64,000 nucleotides of DNA from JAALLB01 sp017643495 (GCA_965216105.1 OZ244147.1:2418001-2482000); one strand, 5' to 3'; counted from the first letter of the stretch, positions 41,785-50,871 are shown. Notes: generated by a model from the sequence alone, not told the origin. A program made the numbers and translations.

Positions 41785-42789
41785 ATGGCCGAATCCGACA
41801 TGCCGCTTGGAGAATTGCTTGAGCATCTCCTTGGGCTTGCCAATGCGTCCCTTTCATTTTGGGACCTCCCTGACGATGCCACTGCGCGGCTGATCAACGT
41901 CTCGGAAAATGCCACCTACCTGGTTGAGGCATCGGGAGGACACAAGTCTATCCTGCGCGTGCACCGAGAGAATTATCACACTCGGCGAGCCATTGAATGC
42001 GAGTTGGCGTGGCTCGATGCGTTGAGCGCCGAGAGTATCGTGACGACACCAGGTTACTACACCGGCAAGAACGGATCTGTAATTCAGGAAGCGCGTGCGG
42101 ATGGCTTGGCCGATCCGCGCTTTCTTGTGCTGTTTAATTTTGTTGAAGGCGAAGCACCGGACGAAAGCGGCGACATGTCCGCTGGCTATGAGAATCTGGG
42201 AGCGATTGCAGCCAAATGCCATCTGCATGCGATTTCCTGGGACAAGCCCGAACCTTTCGAACGTCTGACTTGGGATGTCGACGCCGTTTTCGGTGCCTAC
42301 CCTACCTGGGGCAACTGGCGCGATGCGCCCGAGGTTACCGAGGATGTGTGCGACGTACTGGAAAGAGTCGAGACAACCATTCGTGAACGGCTTGCAGCTT
42401 ATGGCAAGTCGCCCGAACGCTACAACTTGATCCATGCCGATATGCGCCTGGCAAATCTGTTGGTGGATGGCAATGGCACGCGGCTCATCGATTTTGATGA
42501 CTGCGGTTACGGCTGGCTGATGTACGATTTTGCCGCCGCAATCAGTTTTATCGAAGACGACCCGCGTATCCCGGATTGCAAGGCAGCCTGGCTGAAGGGC
42601 TATCAGTCCGTACGCTCCCTTGACCCCGAGGACCTGGCCGAAATCGACACCTTCGTCATGCTTCGTCGTATGGCTCTGCTGGCCTGGATCGGCAGCCACA
42701 TCGAAGCGCCTGAGCCGCAGGAACTTGCGCCCGGATTTGCGGCGACAACCGCCCGTTTAGGGAAAGCATGGCTGGAGCGTTTATCATGA
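41785..42789 (+). CDS. APH-family kinase, aminoalcohol kinase candidate
   Basis: The protein is 334 residues from ATG 41785 (seven bases after GGAGG; ATG 41779 is too close to it). Aminoglycoside-phosphotransferase/choline-kinase fold: the catalytic loop LIHADMRLANLLVDG carries the Asp and Asn, and LIDFDDCGYGWLMYDFA the metal-binding Asp; the N-lobe Lys lies in GGHKSILRVHRE. In the mycobacterial aminoacetone microcompartment an APH-family enzyme phosphorylates (S)-1-amino-2-propanol. Overlaps the cysteine hydrolase gene by 4 bp. Confidence 0.85.
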   Translation: MAESDMPLGELLEHLLGLANASLSFWDLPDDATARLINVSENATYLVEASGGHKSILRVHRENYHTRRAIECELAWLDALSAESIVTTPGYYTGKNGSVIQEARADGLADPRFLVLFNFVEGEAPDESGDMSAGYENLGAIAAKCHLHAISWDKPEPFERLTWDVDAVFGAYPTWGNWRDAPEVTEDVCDVLERVETTIRERLAAYGKSPERYNLIHADMRLANLLVDGNGTRLIDFDDCGYGWLMYDFAAAISFIEDDPRIPDCKAAWLKGYQSVRSLDPEDLAEIDTFVMLRRMALLAWIGSHIEAPEPQELAPGFAATTARLGKAWLERLS

Positions 42790-43451
42790 GCTGGAAAACT
42801 GCATTTCGCAGTTTCTATTACGAGACTGCGGAGGAGCCGGAGGACATAAACCTTGAGCCCGCCAGAACGGCACTCTTGGTAATCGATATTCAGAATACCT
42901 ACGTGGAAGTGCCCGAAGACCCGGTTGAGGCACAACGGTGGCAGCCGTTCTTTGACCGGATGAACAAGACGGTGATTCCCAATACTGCGCGTCTGATGGA
43001 CTGGGCGCGAGAGAATGGTATCGAGGTTATGTTCGCCCGGATTGCCTGCCAGAAAGAGGATGGCCGCGACCGTTCACTCAGTCAGAAAAAACCAGGATTC
43101 AACTACCTGTTGTTGCCGAAGGACCGGGAAGACAGCCAGATCGTGCCCGAGTTGGAACCATTAGGCAACGAAATCACCGTCACCAAGACGACTGACAGCG
43201 CATTGACGGGAACCAACCTGCGTCTGATGCTCAGCAACATGGGGATCAAGGATGTCATCGTTGCAGGCATCTTTACCGACCAATGCGTCAGTTCGACCGT
43301 GCGGTCTCTTTGCGATGAAAGTTTTGGTGTCTTGGTGGTCGAGGATTGCTGTGCCGCTGCCACTGACCAATTGCATCGTCATGAGTTGGAGATCATCAAC
43401 ATGATCTATTGTCATGTCGTGAGTGCAGACGAACTGAAGACATTTTGTTAG
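42786..43451 (+). CDS. Isochorismatase-like cysteine hydrolase
   Basis: The protein is 221 residues from ATG 42786, overlapping the kinase stop (ATGA). The isochorismatase-like triad is visible: Asp in ALLVIDIQNTYVEV, Lys in VTKTTDSALTGTNL and Cys in GIFTDQCVSSTVRSLCD with the preceding cis-peptide region. Members hydrolyse small amides, ureides or carbamoyl compounds. Position as the last gene of the microcompartment operon suggests it prepares or salvages the nitrogenous substrate, but no specific reaction can be assigned. Not part of the standard aminoacetone locus as I know it. Confidence 0.85.
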   Translation: MSWKTAFRSFYYETAEEPEDINLEPARTALLVIDIQNTYVEVPEDPVEAQRWQPFFDRMNKTVIPNTARLMDWARENGIEVMFARIACQKEDGRDRSLSQKKPGFNYLLLPKDREDSQIVPELEPLGNEITVTKTTDSALTGTNLRLMLSNMGIKDVIVAGIFTDQCVSSTVRSLCDESFGVLVVEDCCAAATDQLHRHELEIINMIYCHVVSADELKTFC

Positions 43452-43544
43452 CGAGTTTTGGACAAACTGTGAATTCACAACAGCAACTCCAATGATCACT
43501 TGCCGGAACTTTACAAACCGGTAGGCCCGTTCTATCGTGATTTA

Positions 43545-43650
43545 CATGCAGGGGAGTCCCGCCAAGGGGACTGAGAGGCTGATTTGGTGAAAACCAGGTG
43601 AAGCGACCCTTTGAACCTGACCCAGTTGACACTGGCGTAGGAAGCCAAGT
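43545..43650 (+). promoter_or_regulatory. TPP riboswitch (THI element) upstream of thiC
   Basis: The conserved TPP aptamer segments are present in order: GGGGAGTCCC, GGGGACTGAGAGG (43567-43579, with the CTGAGA core), GACCCTTTGAACCTGA (43605-43620), GTTGACACTGGCGTAGGAA (about 43625-43643). The variable P3 arm lies between 43580 and 43600. The aptamer ends about 110 bp before the thiC start, with GC-rich hairpin-forming sequence between (about 43683-43702). Thiamine pyrophosphate would switch thiC off. Confidence 0.95.
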
Positions 43651-43762
43651 TCGTGGTGCCTATCCTGGCCTCTGCGATCTGACCAAAGGGCGTTATGCGC
43701 TTTTGCCTCCTCCCCAAACTCATCTGGTGTCTTTTTGAGACCTGAGCTTGAGGAGCGCCAAA

Positions 43763-45562
43763 ATGAACGTGCCAAATCCGAAAATCACTACCGATAAATT
43801 GCCTGCATCGCGCAAGATCTATGTCGTGGGTGAGATGCATCCTGACATTATCGTGCCGATGCGAGAAATTTCGACCCATCCCACGGCGGGCGAGGCTCCG
43901 CTGCCGGTTTATGATAGTTCGGGCCCCTATACCGACCCCAATATACTGACCGATGTTCGCAAGGGTCTTCCACCTCTGCGCCGTGAATGGATCCTGGCAC
44001 GTGAGAATGTCGAGGAATATGAAGGGCGGAAGATCACCGACGCCGACAATGGATTTGTTCGGGATGACAAGCTGACTCCTGAATTTCCAGTCAAACCATC
44101 TCCTCTGCGCGGCAAAGCTGGCACCGCCCCTACCCAACTGGCCTATGCGCGTGCCGGAATCATCACACCGGAAATGGAGTTTGTTGCAATCCGCGAAAAC
44201 CAATTGCGCGAGACCTCGTCCTGCAATCGGGATGGCAATGATTTCGGCGCAAATATTCCCGACTACGTAACACCGGAATTCGTCCGCTCCGAAATTGCTG
44301 CGGGACGTGCAATCATCCCCGCCAACATCAACCACCCCGAGAGTGAACCGATGGTCATCGGACGGAATTTCCTGGTGAAGGTGAATGCCAACATGGGCAC
44401 CTCGGCCGTGACCTCCAGCATGGAAGAAGAGGTCGACAAGATGGTCTGGGCCATCCGCTGGGGTGCAGACACGGTCATGGACCTGTCCACCGGGCGCAAT
44501 ATTCACAACACGCGCGAATGGATCATCCGCAACAGCCCCGTACCAATAGGGACGGTTCCGATGTACCAGGCACTGGAAAAAGTGAACGGCATTGCCGAAA
44601 ACCTGACATGGGATGTCTTCCGCGATACGCTGATTGAACAGGCAGAACAGGGTGTGGATTACTTCACCATCCATGCGGGCGTCCGCCTGCATATGGTGCC
44701 GATGACGGTGAACCGGGTGACCGGTATCGTCTCACGCGGCGGTTCGATCATGGCCAAATGGTGCCTGCATCACCACAAGGAGAGCTTTCTTTACGAGCAT
44801 TTCGAAGAGATCTGCGACATCTGCCGCCAGTACGACGTGAGCTTCAGCTTGGGTGATGGCTTGCGCCCCGGCTCCATTGCCGATGCCAATGACGAAGCAC
44901 AGTTTGCCGAGTTGGAAACCCTCGGGGAGCTTACCAAAATTGCTTGGGCCAAGGACTGTCAAGTGATGATCGAGGGCCCCGGACACGTGGCCATGCACAA
45001 GATCAAAGAGAATATGGAAAAGCAACTCGAGTGTTGCCACGAAGCCCCGTTCTATACGCTTGGACCGCTGACCACCGACATCGCTCTGGGTTATGACCAC
45101 ATCACCAGCGGGATAGGTGCAGCTATGATCGGGTGGTTTGGCTGCGCAATGCTTTGTTACGTGACACCAAAAGAACATCTGGGCCTTCCAGATCGCGATG
45201 ACGTGAAGACCGGTGTGATCACCTACAAGATTGCTGCCCATGCCGCGGACCTGGCCAAGGGGTTGCCGGGTGCGCAGCGACGCGATGATGCGCTTAGCCG
45301 CGCGCGTTTCGAATTCCGTTGGGAGGACCAATTCAACCTGTCACTTGATCCCGATACAGCGCGAGATTTCCACGACCAGACCTTGCCAAAACAAGCGCAC
45401 AAGGTGGCACATTTTTGCTCCATGTGCGGACCCAAATTCTGTTCCATGCGGATCAGTCATGACATCCGCGCCGAAGCACAGAAAGAAGGCATGAAAGCCA
45501 TGGCCGAAAAATATCATGAAGGGGGCGATCTGTATATGCTGGTGACACAGCCCGACGAATGA
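43763..45562 (+). CDS. thiC: Phosphomethylpyrimidine synthase ThiC
   Basis: The protein is 599 residues from ATG 43763, which follows GAGGAG; an upstream in-frame start (43748) lacks this. A radical-SAM enzyme that turns 5-aminoimidazole ribotide into the thiamine pyrimidine precursor. Seen: the N-terminal ThiC-associated region, RENQLRETSSCNRDGNDFGA, the MVWAIRWGADTVMDLSTGRN barrel segment, HAGVRLHMVPMTVNRVTGIV, and the C-terminal cluster motif CSMCGPKFCSM (CxxCxxxxC) that binds the 4Fe-4S cluster. It is controlled by the TPP riboswitch upstream and terminated by the hairpin at 45732. No other thiamine genes are adjacent. Confidence 0.98.
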   Translation: MNVPNPKITTDKLPASRKIYVVGEMHPDIIVPMREISTHPTAGEAPLPVYDSSGPYTDPNILTDVRKGLPPLRREWILARENVEEYEGRKITDADNGFVRDDKLTPEFPVKPSPLRGKAGTAPTQLAYARAGIITPEMEFVAIRENQLRETSSCNRDGNDFGANIPDYVTPEFVRSEIAAGRAIIPANINHPESEPMVIGRNFLVKVNANMGTSAVTSSMEEEVDKMVWAIRWGADTVMDLSTGRNIHNTREWIIRNSPVPIGTVPMYQALEKVNGIAENLTWDVFRDTLIEQAEQGVDYFTIHAGVRLHMVPMTVNRVTGIVSRGGSIMAKWCLHHHKESFLYEHFEEICDICRQYDVSFSLGDGLRPGSIADANDEAQFAELETLGELTKIAWAKDCQVMIEGPGHVAMHKIKENMEKQLECCHEAPFYTLGPLTTDIALGYDHITSGIGAAMIGWFGCAMLCYVTPKEHLGLPDRDDVKTGVITYKIAAHAADLAKGLPGAQRRDDALSRARFEFRWEDQFNLSLDPDTARDFHDQTLPKQAHKVAHFCSMCGPKFCSMRISHDIRAEAQKEGMKAMAEKYHEGGDLYMLVTQPDE

Positions 45563-45731
45563 TCGCGATTTCGACGGTCAGACTTGCCACAATCCTGAAG
45601 CTTGCACAAATCAGGACACCTGCAGCATGGCACGATATGCGGGTGGTAGCTGGCACCCGACTGATCGGTATTCTTCGTCTATAGAGAACAGACTAGTCTA
45701 CGATCGATGATGTTGCTGGTGAGTAGGTCAG

Positions 45732-45763
45732 AGCCGCCGCACTCAAAATGGCGGCGGCTTTTT
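45732..45763 (+). terminator. Rho-independent terminator downstream of thiC
   Basis: A perfect 9-bp stem AGCCGCCGC (45732-45740) pairs with GCGGCGGCT (45751-45759) around a 10-nt loop and is followed by TTTT. It lies 170 bp after the thiC stop. The 300-bp gap after thiC otherwise shows no gene. Confidence 0.85.
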
Positions 45764-45770
45764 GCGGACT

Positions 45771-45833
45771 GTAACCCACCCTACCCCCTTACGGGAAAAG
45801 AAAACCGGTTCGCCTCTCTCTGACAACCCCTAA
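45771..45833. repeat. Possible half copy of the miniature element
   Basis: The stretch from CCCACCCTACCCCC through GGTTCGCCTCTCTCTGACAA resembles the right half of MITE B: a pyrimidine-rich block, a GAAAA-type centre and CTCTGAC near the end. The left half is absent. The resemblance is partial and could be chance. Confidence 0.3.
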
Positions 45834-45874
45834 TAGTCATATCCGGCGGCAATCTTTCCCATGACGGCACCCGG

Positions 45875-46198
45875 TCAGGCGGCCAGAATATCTGTGGCCT
45901 TGTGTGTTACATCAACACCTTCAATCAGAAAAACCTGACCGTCGGAATTATTCCGCCTGTAGTCGATGATTGCTTGATACGCAGCAGAATCATACCAAGC
46001 TGACGCGCTCTGCAGATCAGGAAACTCAATCACGATCAAATCTGTTTCGACTTGGCCCTCCAGCATGTGCTTTTTGCCGCCGTGGATGACGAAACGCCCT
46101 CCAAACAAGGCAAGCGTTCCGTCGATTGCTTCAAGATAAGTTTCTATATCCCGACCCATTTCTACGTTTTTCAGATATCCAACAGCATAACTTCTCAT
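45875..46198 (-). CDS. DUF1330 family protein
   Basis: The protein is 107 residues from ATG 46198, which follows GGGAAA; a longer frame to 46219 adds seven residues. Features of the DUF1330 (dimeric alpha-beta barrel) family: SYAVGYLKNVEMGRDIETYL, GRFVIHGGKKHMLEGQ, DLIVIEFPDLQSASAWYDSA and YQAIIDYRRNNSDG. The biochemical role of the family is not known. Pairs with the membrane protein gene at 46224 (25 bp away) in one transcription unit, divergent from an XRE regulator. Confidence 0.85.
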   Translation of the reverse strand: MRSYAVGYLKNVEMGRDIETYLEAIDGTLALFGGRFVIHGGKKHMLEGQVETDLIVIEFPDLQSASAWYDSAAYQAIIDYRRNNSDGQVFLIEGVDVTHKATDILAA

Positions 46199-46223
46199 TT
46201 TGATTTCCCTTTCCGGCATGTCT

Positions 46224-46625
46224 TTATTGGTTTAACGCTGTGGTTCTTGGAAAACTGGCCCATTCAAGCCATGCGAATACGGCAACCACTGCCGCTTGCG
46301 TCGACAGGAATGACCACCCAAGCCCATTGGGTGTCACAACCCCCAGGGCGGGAAGCAGAAAACTTGCAATAGCCCAGAACAAGTTCCCACCAACGACAAC
46401 AAGCGTTGCCCAAACAGGAACATGCTTCGCCAAACTCAAGCTGGCCATGAAACCGGCCACAGGAAGCAGAATGACTCCTGCCCAGAACAAAAAGGGTTCC
46501 GAGATGGCTGTCATTCCGGCGATCAGCCCGGGCGCCAGCATCAGTAACATTCCCATAAGCAGACAGGTGGCAGCATCAATTTTCAGTATAAACTGAAACG
46601 CCAAAGGGTGATTGTCTTGTAACAT
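46224..46625 (-). CDS. Four-helix hypothetical membrane protein
   Basis: The protein has 133 residues with four hydrophobic segments (AATCLLMGMLLMLAPGLIAG; FLFWAGVILLPVAGFMASL; VWATLVVVGGNLFWAIASFL; STQAAVVAVFAWLEW). An AGGAGA site precedes the ATG. Layout is like small alphaproteobacterial integral membrane proteins of unknown function. It is divergent from the XRE regulator at 46758, 132 bp away, and probably co-transcribed with the DUF1330 gene. Confidence 0.7.
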   Translation of the reverse strand: MLQDNHPLAFQFILKIDAATCLLMGMLLMLAPGLIAGMTAISEPFLFWAGVILLPVAGFMASLSLAKHVPVWATLVVVGGNLFWAIASFLLPALGVVTPNGLGWSFLSTQAAVVAVFAWLEWASFPRTTALNQ

Positions 46626-46757
46626 GGTTGTCTCCTATGTTCGCATTTACCCCGCCGGTCTGGCGGAACTCTCCTCATAGATGACCACCCGCTTGAATTA
46701 AGTCGATTACCTTAGGAGTAATTGTTTGAGACTATTTCGTGCGATAGCTTTGGCAGC

Positions 46758-47561
46758 ATGAATGACACCGCACATCATGCAGGCGCGTTGCTTCGCCAAT
46801 GGCGCCAACAGCGAAGGCTCAGCCAATTGGCATTGGCGAGCGAAGCTGAAGTTTCCCAACGCCATCTAAGCTTCATTGAATCCGGTAGATCCCGCCCAAG
46901 TCGAGATATGGTGCTTCACCTGAGTGAATACCTCAATGTTCCATTACGCGAACGCAATACGATTCTGACTGCGGCAGGCCACGCGCCGCATTATCCGCAT
47001 CACCGACTCGACGAACCTGAGCATAAGAACATTCGCCGAATGATTGATGCTGTGCTTAATGGGCATCTGCCACATCCGGCATTGGCGGTGGACCGTCATT
47101 GGACACTGGTATCTGCAAATGCTGCTGCTCAGGCTATGCTGGCAAATGTCGCTCCACATTTGCTCACCGGCAAGGTCAATGTTCTAAGGCTTAGCCTCCA
47201 TCCAGATGGCCTTGCACCAAATATCCTTAATCTGGCTGAATGGCGTACCCATATTCTGGCACGACTGGACCACGAGGTCTCGTACTCTGCAGACGCCAAG
47301 CTGTCTTCACTACGGAACGAACTTGCGGCCATTCCTGTCGCGGCCGTATCGAAAACTGCAATGGCACCTTCCCATCAGGAAGAACGCATCGCCATACCCT
47401 TGAGATTGAAGAGCGATGCCGGGCCACTTGCCTTTCTCAGCACGACGACTGTGTTCGGAACAGCTACCGACGTAACCCTGTCGGAAGTTACAATCGAGGC
47501 TTTCTTCCCTGCTGATACATTCACTGCGCACGAAATGGCAAAAAGAGCATACGACAATTAA
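46758..47561 (+). CDS. XRE-family regulator with MmyB-like ligand-binding domain
   Basis: The protein is 267 residues from ATG 46758; an upstream in-frame TTG (46722) is less likely. An N-terminal XRE helix-turn-helix (about residues 8-65: LLRQWRQQRRLSQLALASEA, then VSQRHLSFIESGRSRPS) is joined to a MmyB-like PAS-related domain (LAVDRHWTLVSANAAAQAML, and GPLAFLSTTTVFGTATDVTL near the end). Such proteins are one-component regulators of small metabolic genes. It probably controls the divergent DUF1330/membrane-protein pair. Confidence 0.88.
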   Translation: MNDTAHHAGALLRQWRQQRRLSQLALASEAEVSQRHLSFIESGRSRPSRDMVLHLSEYLNVPLRERNTILTAAGHAPHYPHHRLDEPEHKNIRRMIDAVLNGHLPHPALAVDRHWTLVSANAAAQAMLANVAPHLLTGKVNVLRLSLHPDGLAPNILNLAEWRTHILARLDHEVSYSADAKLSSLRNELAAIPVAAVSKTAMAPSHQEERIAIPLRLKSDAGPLAFLSTTTVFGTATDVTLSEVTIEAFFPADTFTAHEMAKRAYDN

Positions 47562-47656
47562 ACTGCGTGCTTGTTGTTGAGCTCAACATCATTTCATTTG
47601 GCATGCCGTAGGGACATCAATGAATAATGGTTTGAACAGGCTCAACCGAACAAGCC

Positions 47657-49294
47657 TTACTTTCTTCTCCATTTGGTTTTCGGCACTTCTCCGGATGCCT
47701 TGAGAACCGGATATGCGATCGATGTCAAATGGCTGTTGATACGTTTGAGATCCCGAATTACATCAAGATGCAGGCTGCTGGTTTCTATGCTGTCAGGAAC
47801 CCCTGTTCCTATGCGTTCAAGGTGTGTTGTAACCGATTTGCTTTCAATTTTTCGAATGGATGCCTTTGCTTCATACAGCATGCGAGCCAAGTCTCCATCT
47901 TCCGAAACAAAGGTATTTACGGCAAGTTCAAACGTGGCAGATACTGCTTCGTGTAGTTCAGTGATCTCTGCCAGCCCCTGCTCCGAAAATTGCGCTCCCA
48001 GATTGATTTTTTTGGCTGCCAAATCCATCAAACTCCCCTCCACTATGTCGCCAATATGCTCCATATTTGCTGTGAAGCTCAAAAGATCCATCGCACGTTG
48101 GGTTTCTACTTCACTCAGTTCCTCGCGCATGATTTTTGCGATGTATATTTTTATTGCATCGAAAAGCCGGTCGACATCGTCATCCATATCGACGACCTCT
48201 TTCCTTAACTCATCCTTTCCTTCGCCAAGAATAGGCAGAGTGTGGCGCAGCATTGTTTGAGTGATGTCTGCCATTTTCAAGGCTTCGCGTTTAGCACAAG
48301 CCAGAGCCTGACCAGGCGTTGCGAGCGCTTCTATATCCAGATGCTTTGGCTCGACCTGCCCCTCATTCTCCGTATCGGCAGAAATCAGCTTTGAAGACAG
48401 TTTCATTATCAGCGGGGCAAAAACCAACCCAATGATTGCAACTCCCACGTTCAACGCCAAATGAAAAACCGCTGGAGTCGCAGCAACTGGTATCATCTCG
48501 CCATAAGCAGACAACAACAGACCTGCAAAGGGGAATAATGCGGCAACCCCAAATGAGCGAACCAACAAGTTTGCCGTCACAGGAACTCTGGCATAGAAAG
48601 AAGCCTTCCAATTGGCAATGACTGGCAGCAGGCCACTTCCGATATTTGCACCCAGCACCAGATACAAACCCGCATCAACTTCCAGCACTCCTGACTGAAC
48701 AAAGCCTACTGTCAGCAAGACCACGGCAAGGCTGGAATAAGCCAGATAAGTCAGCACAACGCCAAACAGCAGCAGAAGAAGCGGTTGGCCAACAAACACT
48801 TGCATTACCGTGTTGAAACCATCGTGATCAGCCAATCCTGATCCGGCACGACCTACCATCGAAAGCGCAAGCAGGATCAACCCCAAGCCGGAAACCGCAC
48901 GAAAGAGATTCCTTGGTTTGCTTTTCTCTGTAGACAAAAACCCAAACACCCCAATCGCGACAAGCATTGGAGATAGAAATGTAATTTTTTGTGATGCTAT
49001 CAGAACGGCTACTGCGGTCCCTATGTCTGCACCGAGAATTGCCACAAATGCGCTGCCAATACTAAGCACCTTCTGGCCTGCAAAAGATGCTGTAATCACA
49101 GCAGTTGCAGTGCTGCTCTGAACCAAAATGGCAAACAAGAAACCGGAAACCAGCATCGGCAAAGTCTTGCCTTCTGCTCTGCGAGCCAGACGTTTCAAAC
49201 GAGCGCCGTACGCCCGCATCATTCCGGTGCGCATCATGCGCAAGCCCCACAGCAAAAGCGCAATCGCGCCCAACAACTCAATCAGAACAGGCAC
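47657..49294 (-). CDS. Na/Pi cotransporter family protein with PhoU-like domain
   Basis: The protein has 545 residues and a GTG start at 49294 after GGAGGAG. The membrane half (about 1-300) has two inverted Na/Pi repeats, each with a QSS-type motif or its equivalent (FAILVQSSTATAVITASFAG; LVLGANIGSGLLPVI), as in NptA/YjbB proteins. The C-terminal half is helical and PhoU-like (KREALKMADITQTMLRH, ELSEVETQRAMDLLSFTANM). It moves phosphate, in YjbB outward. Its start overlaps the glpD stop by one base, suggesting export or balance of phosphate released during glycerol-phosphate catabolism (inference). Confidence 0.92.
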   Translation of the reverse strand: MPVLIELLGAIALLLWGLRMMRTGMMRAYGARLKRLARRAEGKTLPMLVSGFLFAILVQSSTATAVITASFAGQKVLSIGSAFVAILGADIGTAVAVLIASQKITFLSPMLVAIGVFGFLSTEKSKPRNLFRAVSGLGLILLALSMVGRAGSGLADHDGFNTVMQVFVGQPLLLLLFGVVLTYLAYSSLAVVLLTVGFVQSGVLEVDAGLYLVLGANIGSGLLPVIANWKASFYARVPVTANLLVRSFGVAALFPFAGLLLSAYGEMIPVAATPAVFHLALNVGVAIIGLVFAPLIMKLSSKLISADTENEGQVEPKHLDIEALATPGQALACAKREALKMADITQTMLRHTLPILGEGKDELRKEVVDMDDDVDRLFDAIKIYIAKIMREELSEVETQRAMDLLSFTANMEHIGDIVEGSLMDLAAKKINLGAQFSEQGLAEITELHEAVSATFELAVNTFVSEDGDLARMLYEAKASIRKIESKSVTTHLERIGTGVPDSIETSSLHLDVIRDLKRINSHLTSIAYPVLKASGEVPKTKWRRK

Positions 49295-50871
49295 TATACA
49301 CTCCTCCTGACCTCGGCCTGGTCAGACAACAGCGGTTTCGTCCCAGTAGTATTGGCAGTGCAAATTTTGGCGCTTTCTTGCAAATACCGTTCAAGGTTTT
49401 TCACCTTGACCTGCGGCATGTTAATGCCCAATTTCGTTCGCCTGAACAAGATATCCTCAGCCGTACACGCCCATTCATTCTGGATCAGGTATTCGACCTC
49501 CACTTGATACAGTCCATTGCCAAAGTCTATTCCCAGATCATCGATCACGGCGACATCCTTCAAGATGTCCAGAGCACATGTCCCGTATAAGCGTACCAAT
49601 CTGACGATGGTTCGATCATCCAGAAACGGTAAACGGGAGTGCAGCTGATTTTCAATTTCACTGGCACCGTCTAATTCAAAATCACCACCCGGCAGTGCCG
49701 AATGAGCAGTCCAGGAATTCCCGCGTTTGCCCAAAAACTTTTCGACGTGTTCCAGAATGGTTTCCGAAAGTCGGCGATACGTCGTTATTTTACCGCCAAA
49801 AATATTGATCAACAGCGATTGCTCTTCTGTTTCAGTTTCAATCACATAATCACGCGTTGCCTCTTGGGCTGCATCTGCACCGTCATCATAAAGAGGTCTG
49901 ACACCTGAATAAGACCATACAATATCCTCCGTGTTGACGTCGTACTCAAAGTAATTGCTGGCACAATTGCACAGGTATTCCGCTTCTTCCTGATTGATTT
50001 CAATTGCCCCAAGATCATCGCCATGATCCACATCTGTTGTACCTATCAGGGTGAAATCTTCTTCATACGGGATGGCAAAGATTATTCTTCCATCCGGATT
50101 CTGAAAGATATAAGCCTTGTCGTGGTCAAACAGTTTGGGAACAACGATGTGGCTGCCGCGCACATGGCGTACATTTTGAACTGGTCCACGGTTGAAAGCT
50201 GAACCCAGAATGTTATCAACCCAGGGTCCTGCTGCATTCACCACAATCTTGGCGAAAATCTTTTCCACTTTGCCGGAGTCGGTGTTCTTTGTAGTGACTT
50301 GCCATATTCCGTTTTCCCGCGTGACTTTTTCAACCTTGGTGCGCACTTTGATTTCCGCGCCGTTCCTGGCAGCATCCACCGCATTCAGAACAACCAGGCG
50401 AGCATCATCCACCCAGCAATCTGAATATTCGAAGCCCTTTTGAAATTCGGGTTTGAGGGAGGTACCTGCCGGATCCCTGGAAAAGTTTATATCACGCGTA
50501 CCGCGCAAGATCTTCCGATGACCAAGATGGTCGTACAAGAAAAGACCCGCTCGCAACAACCACCATGATCGCAGTTTATTGCTGTGCGGCAGAATGAACC
50601 GCATTGGGCGGATGATATGGGGTGCAATTCCCAGCAAGACCTCTCGTTCCTGGAGTGCCTTCCGTACCAATCCAAATTCATAGTGCTCCAGATAGCGAAG
50701 CCCACCGTGGATCAATTTTGATGAAGCTGATGAAGTGCCGGCGGCAAGGTCATTCGCTTCACAGAGGCAAACAGAAAAGCCCCTCCCCGCAGCGTCTCGT
50801 GCAACACCGGCACCATTGATACCACCGCCAATGATGAGAAGATCATAGGTATTGGATGCGTCTGTCGTCAT
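49294..50871 (-). CDS. glpD: Aerobic glycerol-3-phosphate dehydrogenase
   Basis: The protein has 525 residues. FAD-binding glycine motif YDLLIIGGGINGAGVARDAA at the N-terminus, the GTSSASSKLIHGGLRYLEHY segment, GVRPLYDDGAD, and a C-terminal DAO-C domain (LVRLYGTCALDILKDVAV) are all typical of GlpD. It oxidises sn-glycerol-3-phosphate to dihydroxyacetone phosphate and feeds electrons to quinone at the inner membrane. It lies in a three-gene unit with an HAD phosphatase upstream (4-bp overlap) and a Na/Pi transporter downstream, opposite a Ugp-like importer. Confidence 0.96.
   Translation of the reverse strand: MTTDASNTYDLLIIGGGINGAGVARDAAGRGFSVCLCEANDLAAGTSSASSKLIHGGLRYLEHYEFGLVRKALQEREVLLGIAPHIIRPMRFILPHSNKLRSWWLLRAGLFLYDHLGHRKILRGTRDINFSRDPAGTSLKPEFQKGFEYSDCWVDDARLVVLNAVDAARNGAEIKVRTKVEKVTRENGIWQVTTKNTDSGKVEKIFAKIVVNAAGPWVDNILGSAFNRGPVQNVRHVRGSHIVVPKLFDHDKAYIFQNPDGRIIFAIPYEEDFTLIGTTDVDHGDDLGAIEINQEEAEYLCNCASNYFEYDVNTEDIVWSYSGVRPLYDDGADAAQEATRDYVIETETEEQSLLINIFGGKITTYRRLSETILEHVEKFLGKRGNSWTAHSALPGGDFELDGASEIENQLHSRLPFLDDRTIVRLVRLYGTCALDILKDVAVIDDLGIDFGNGLYQVEVEYLIQNEWACTAEDILFRRTKLGINMPQVKVKNLERYLQESAKICTANTTGTKPLLSDQAEVRRSV

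Noticed and set aside
41854..42699. 281-codon minus-strand frame
   Set aside because: Shadow of the APH-family kinase, whose catalytic motifs are on the plus strand.
43532..44692. 386-codon open frame on the minus strand across the TPP riboswitch and thiC
   Set aside because: It is antisense to a clear thiC and its riboswitch, shows no family motifs, and reflects the codon bias of the G+C-rich gene.
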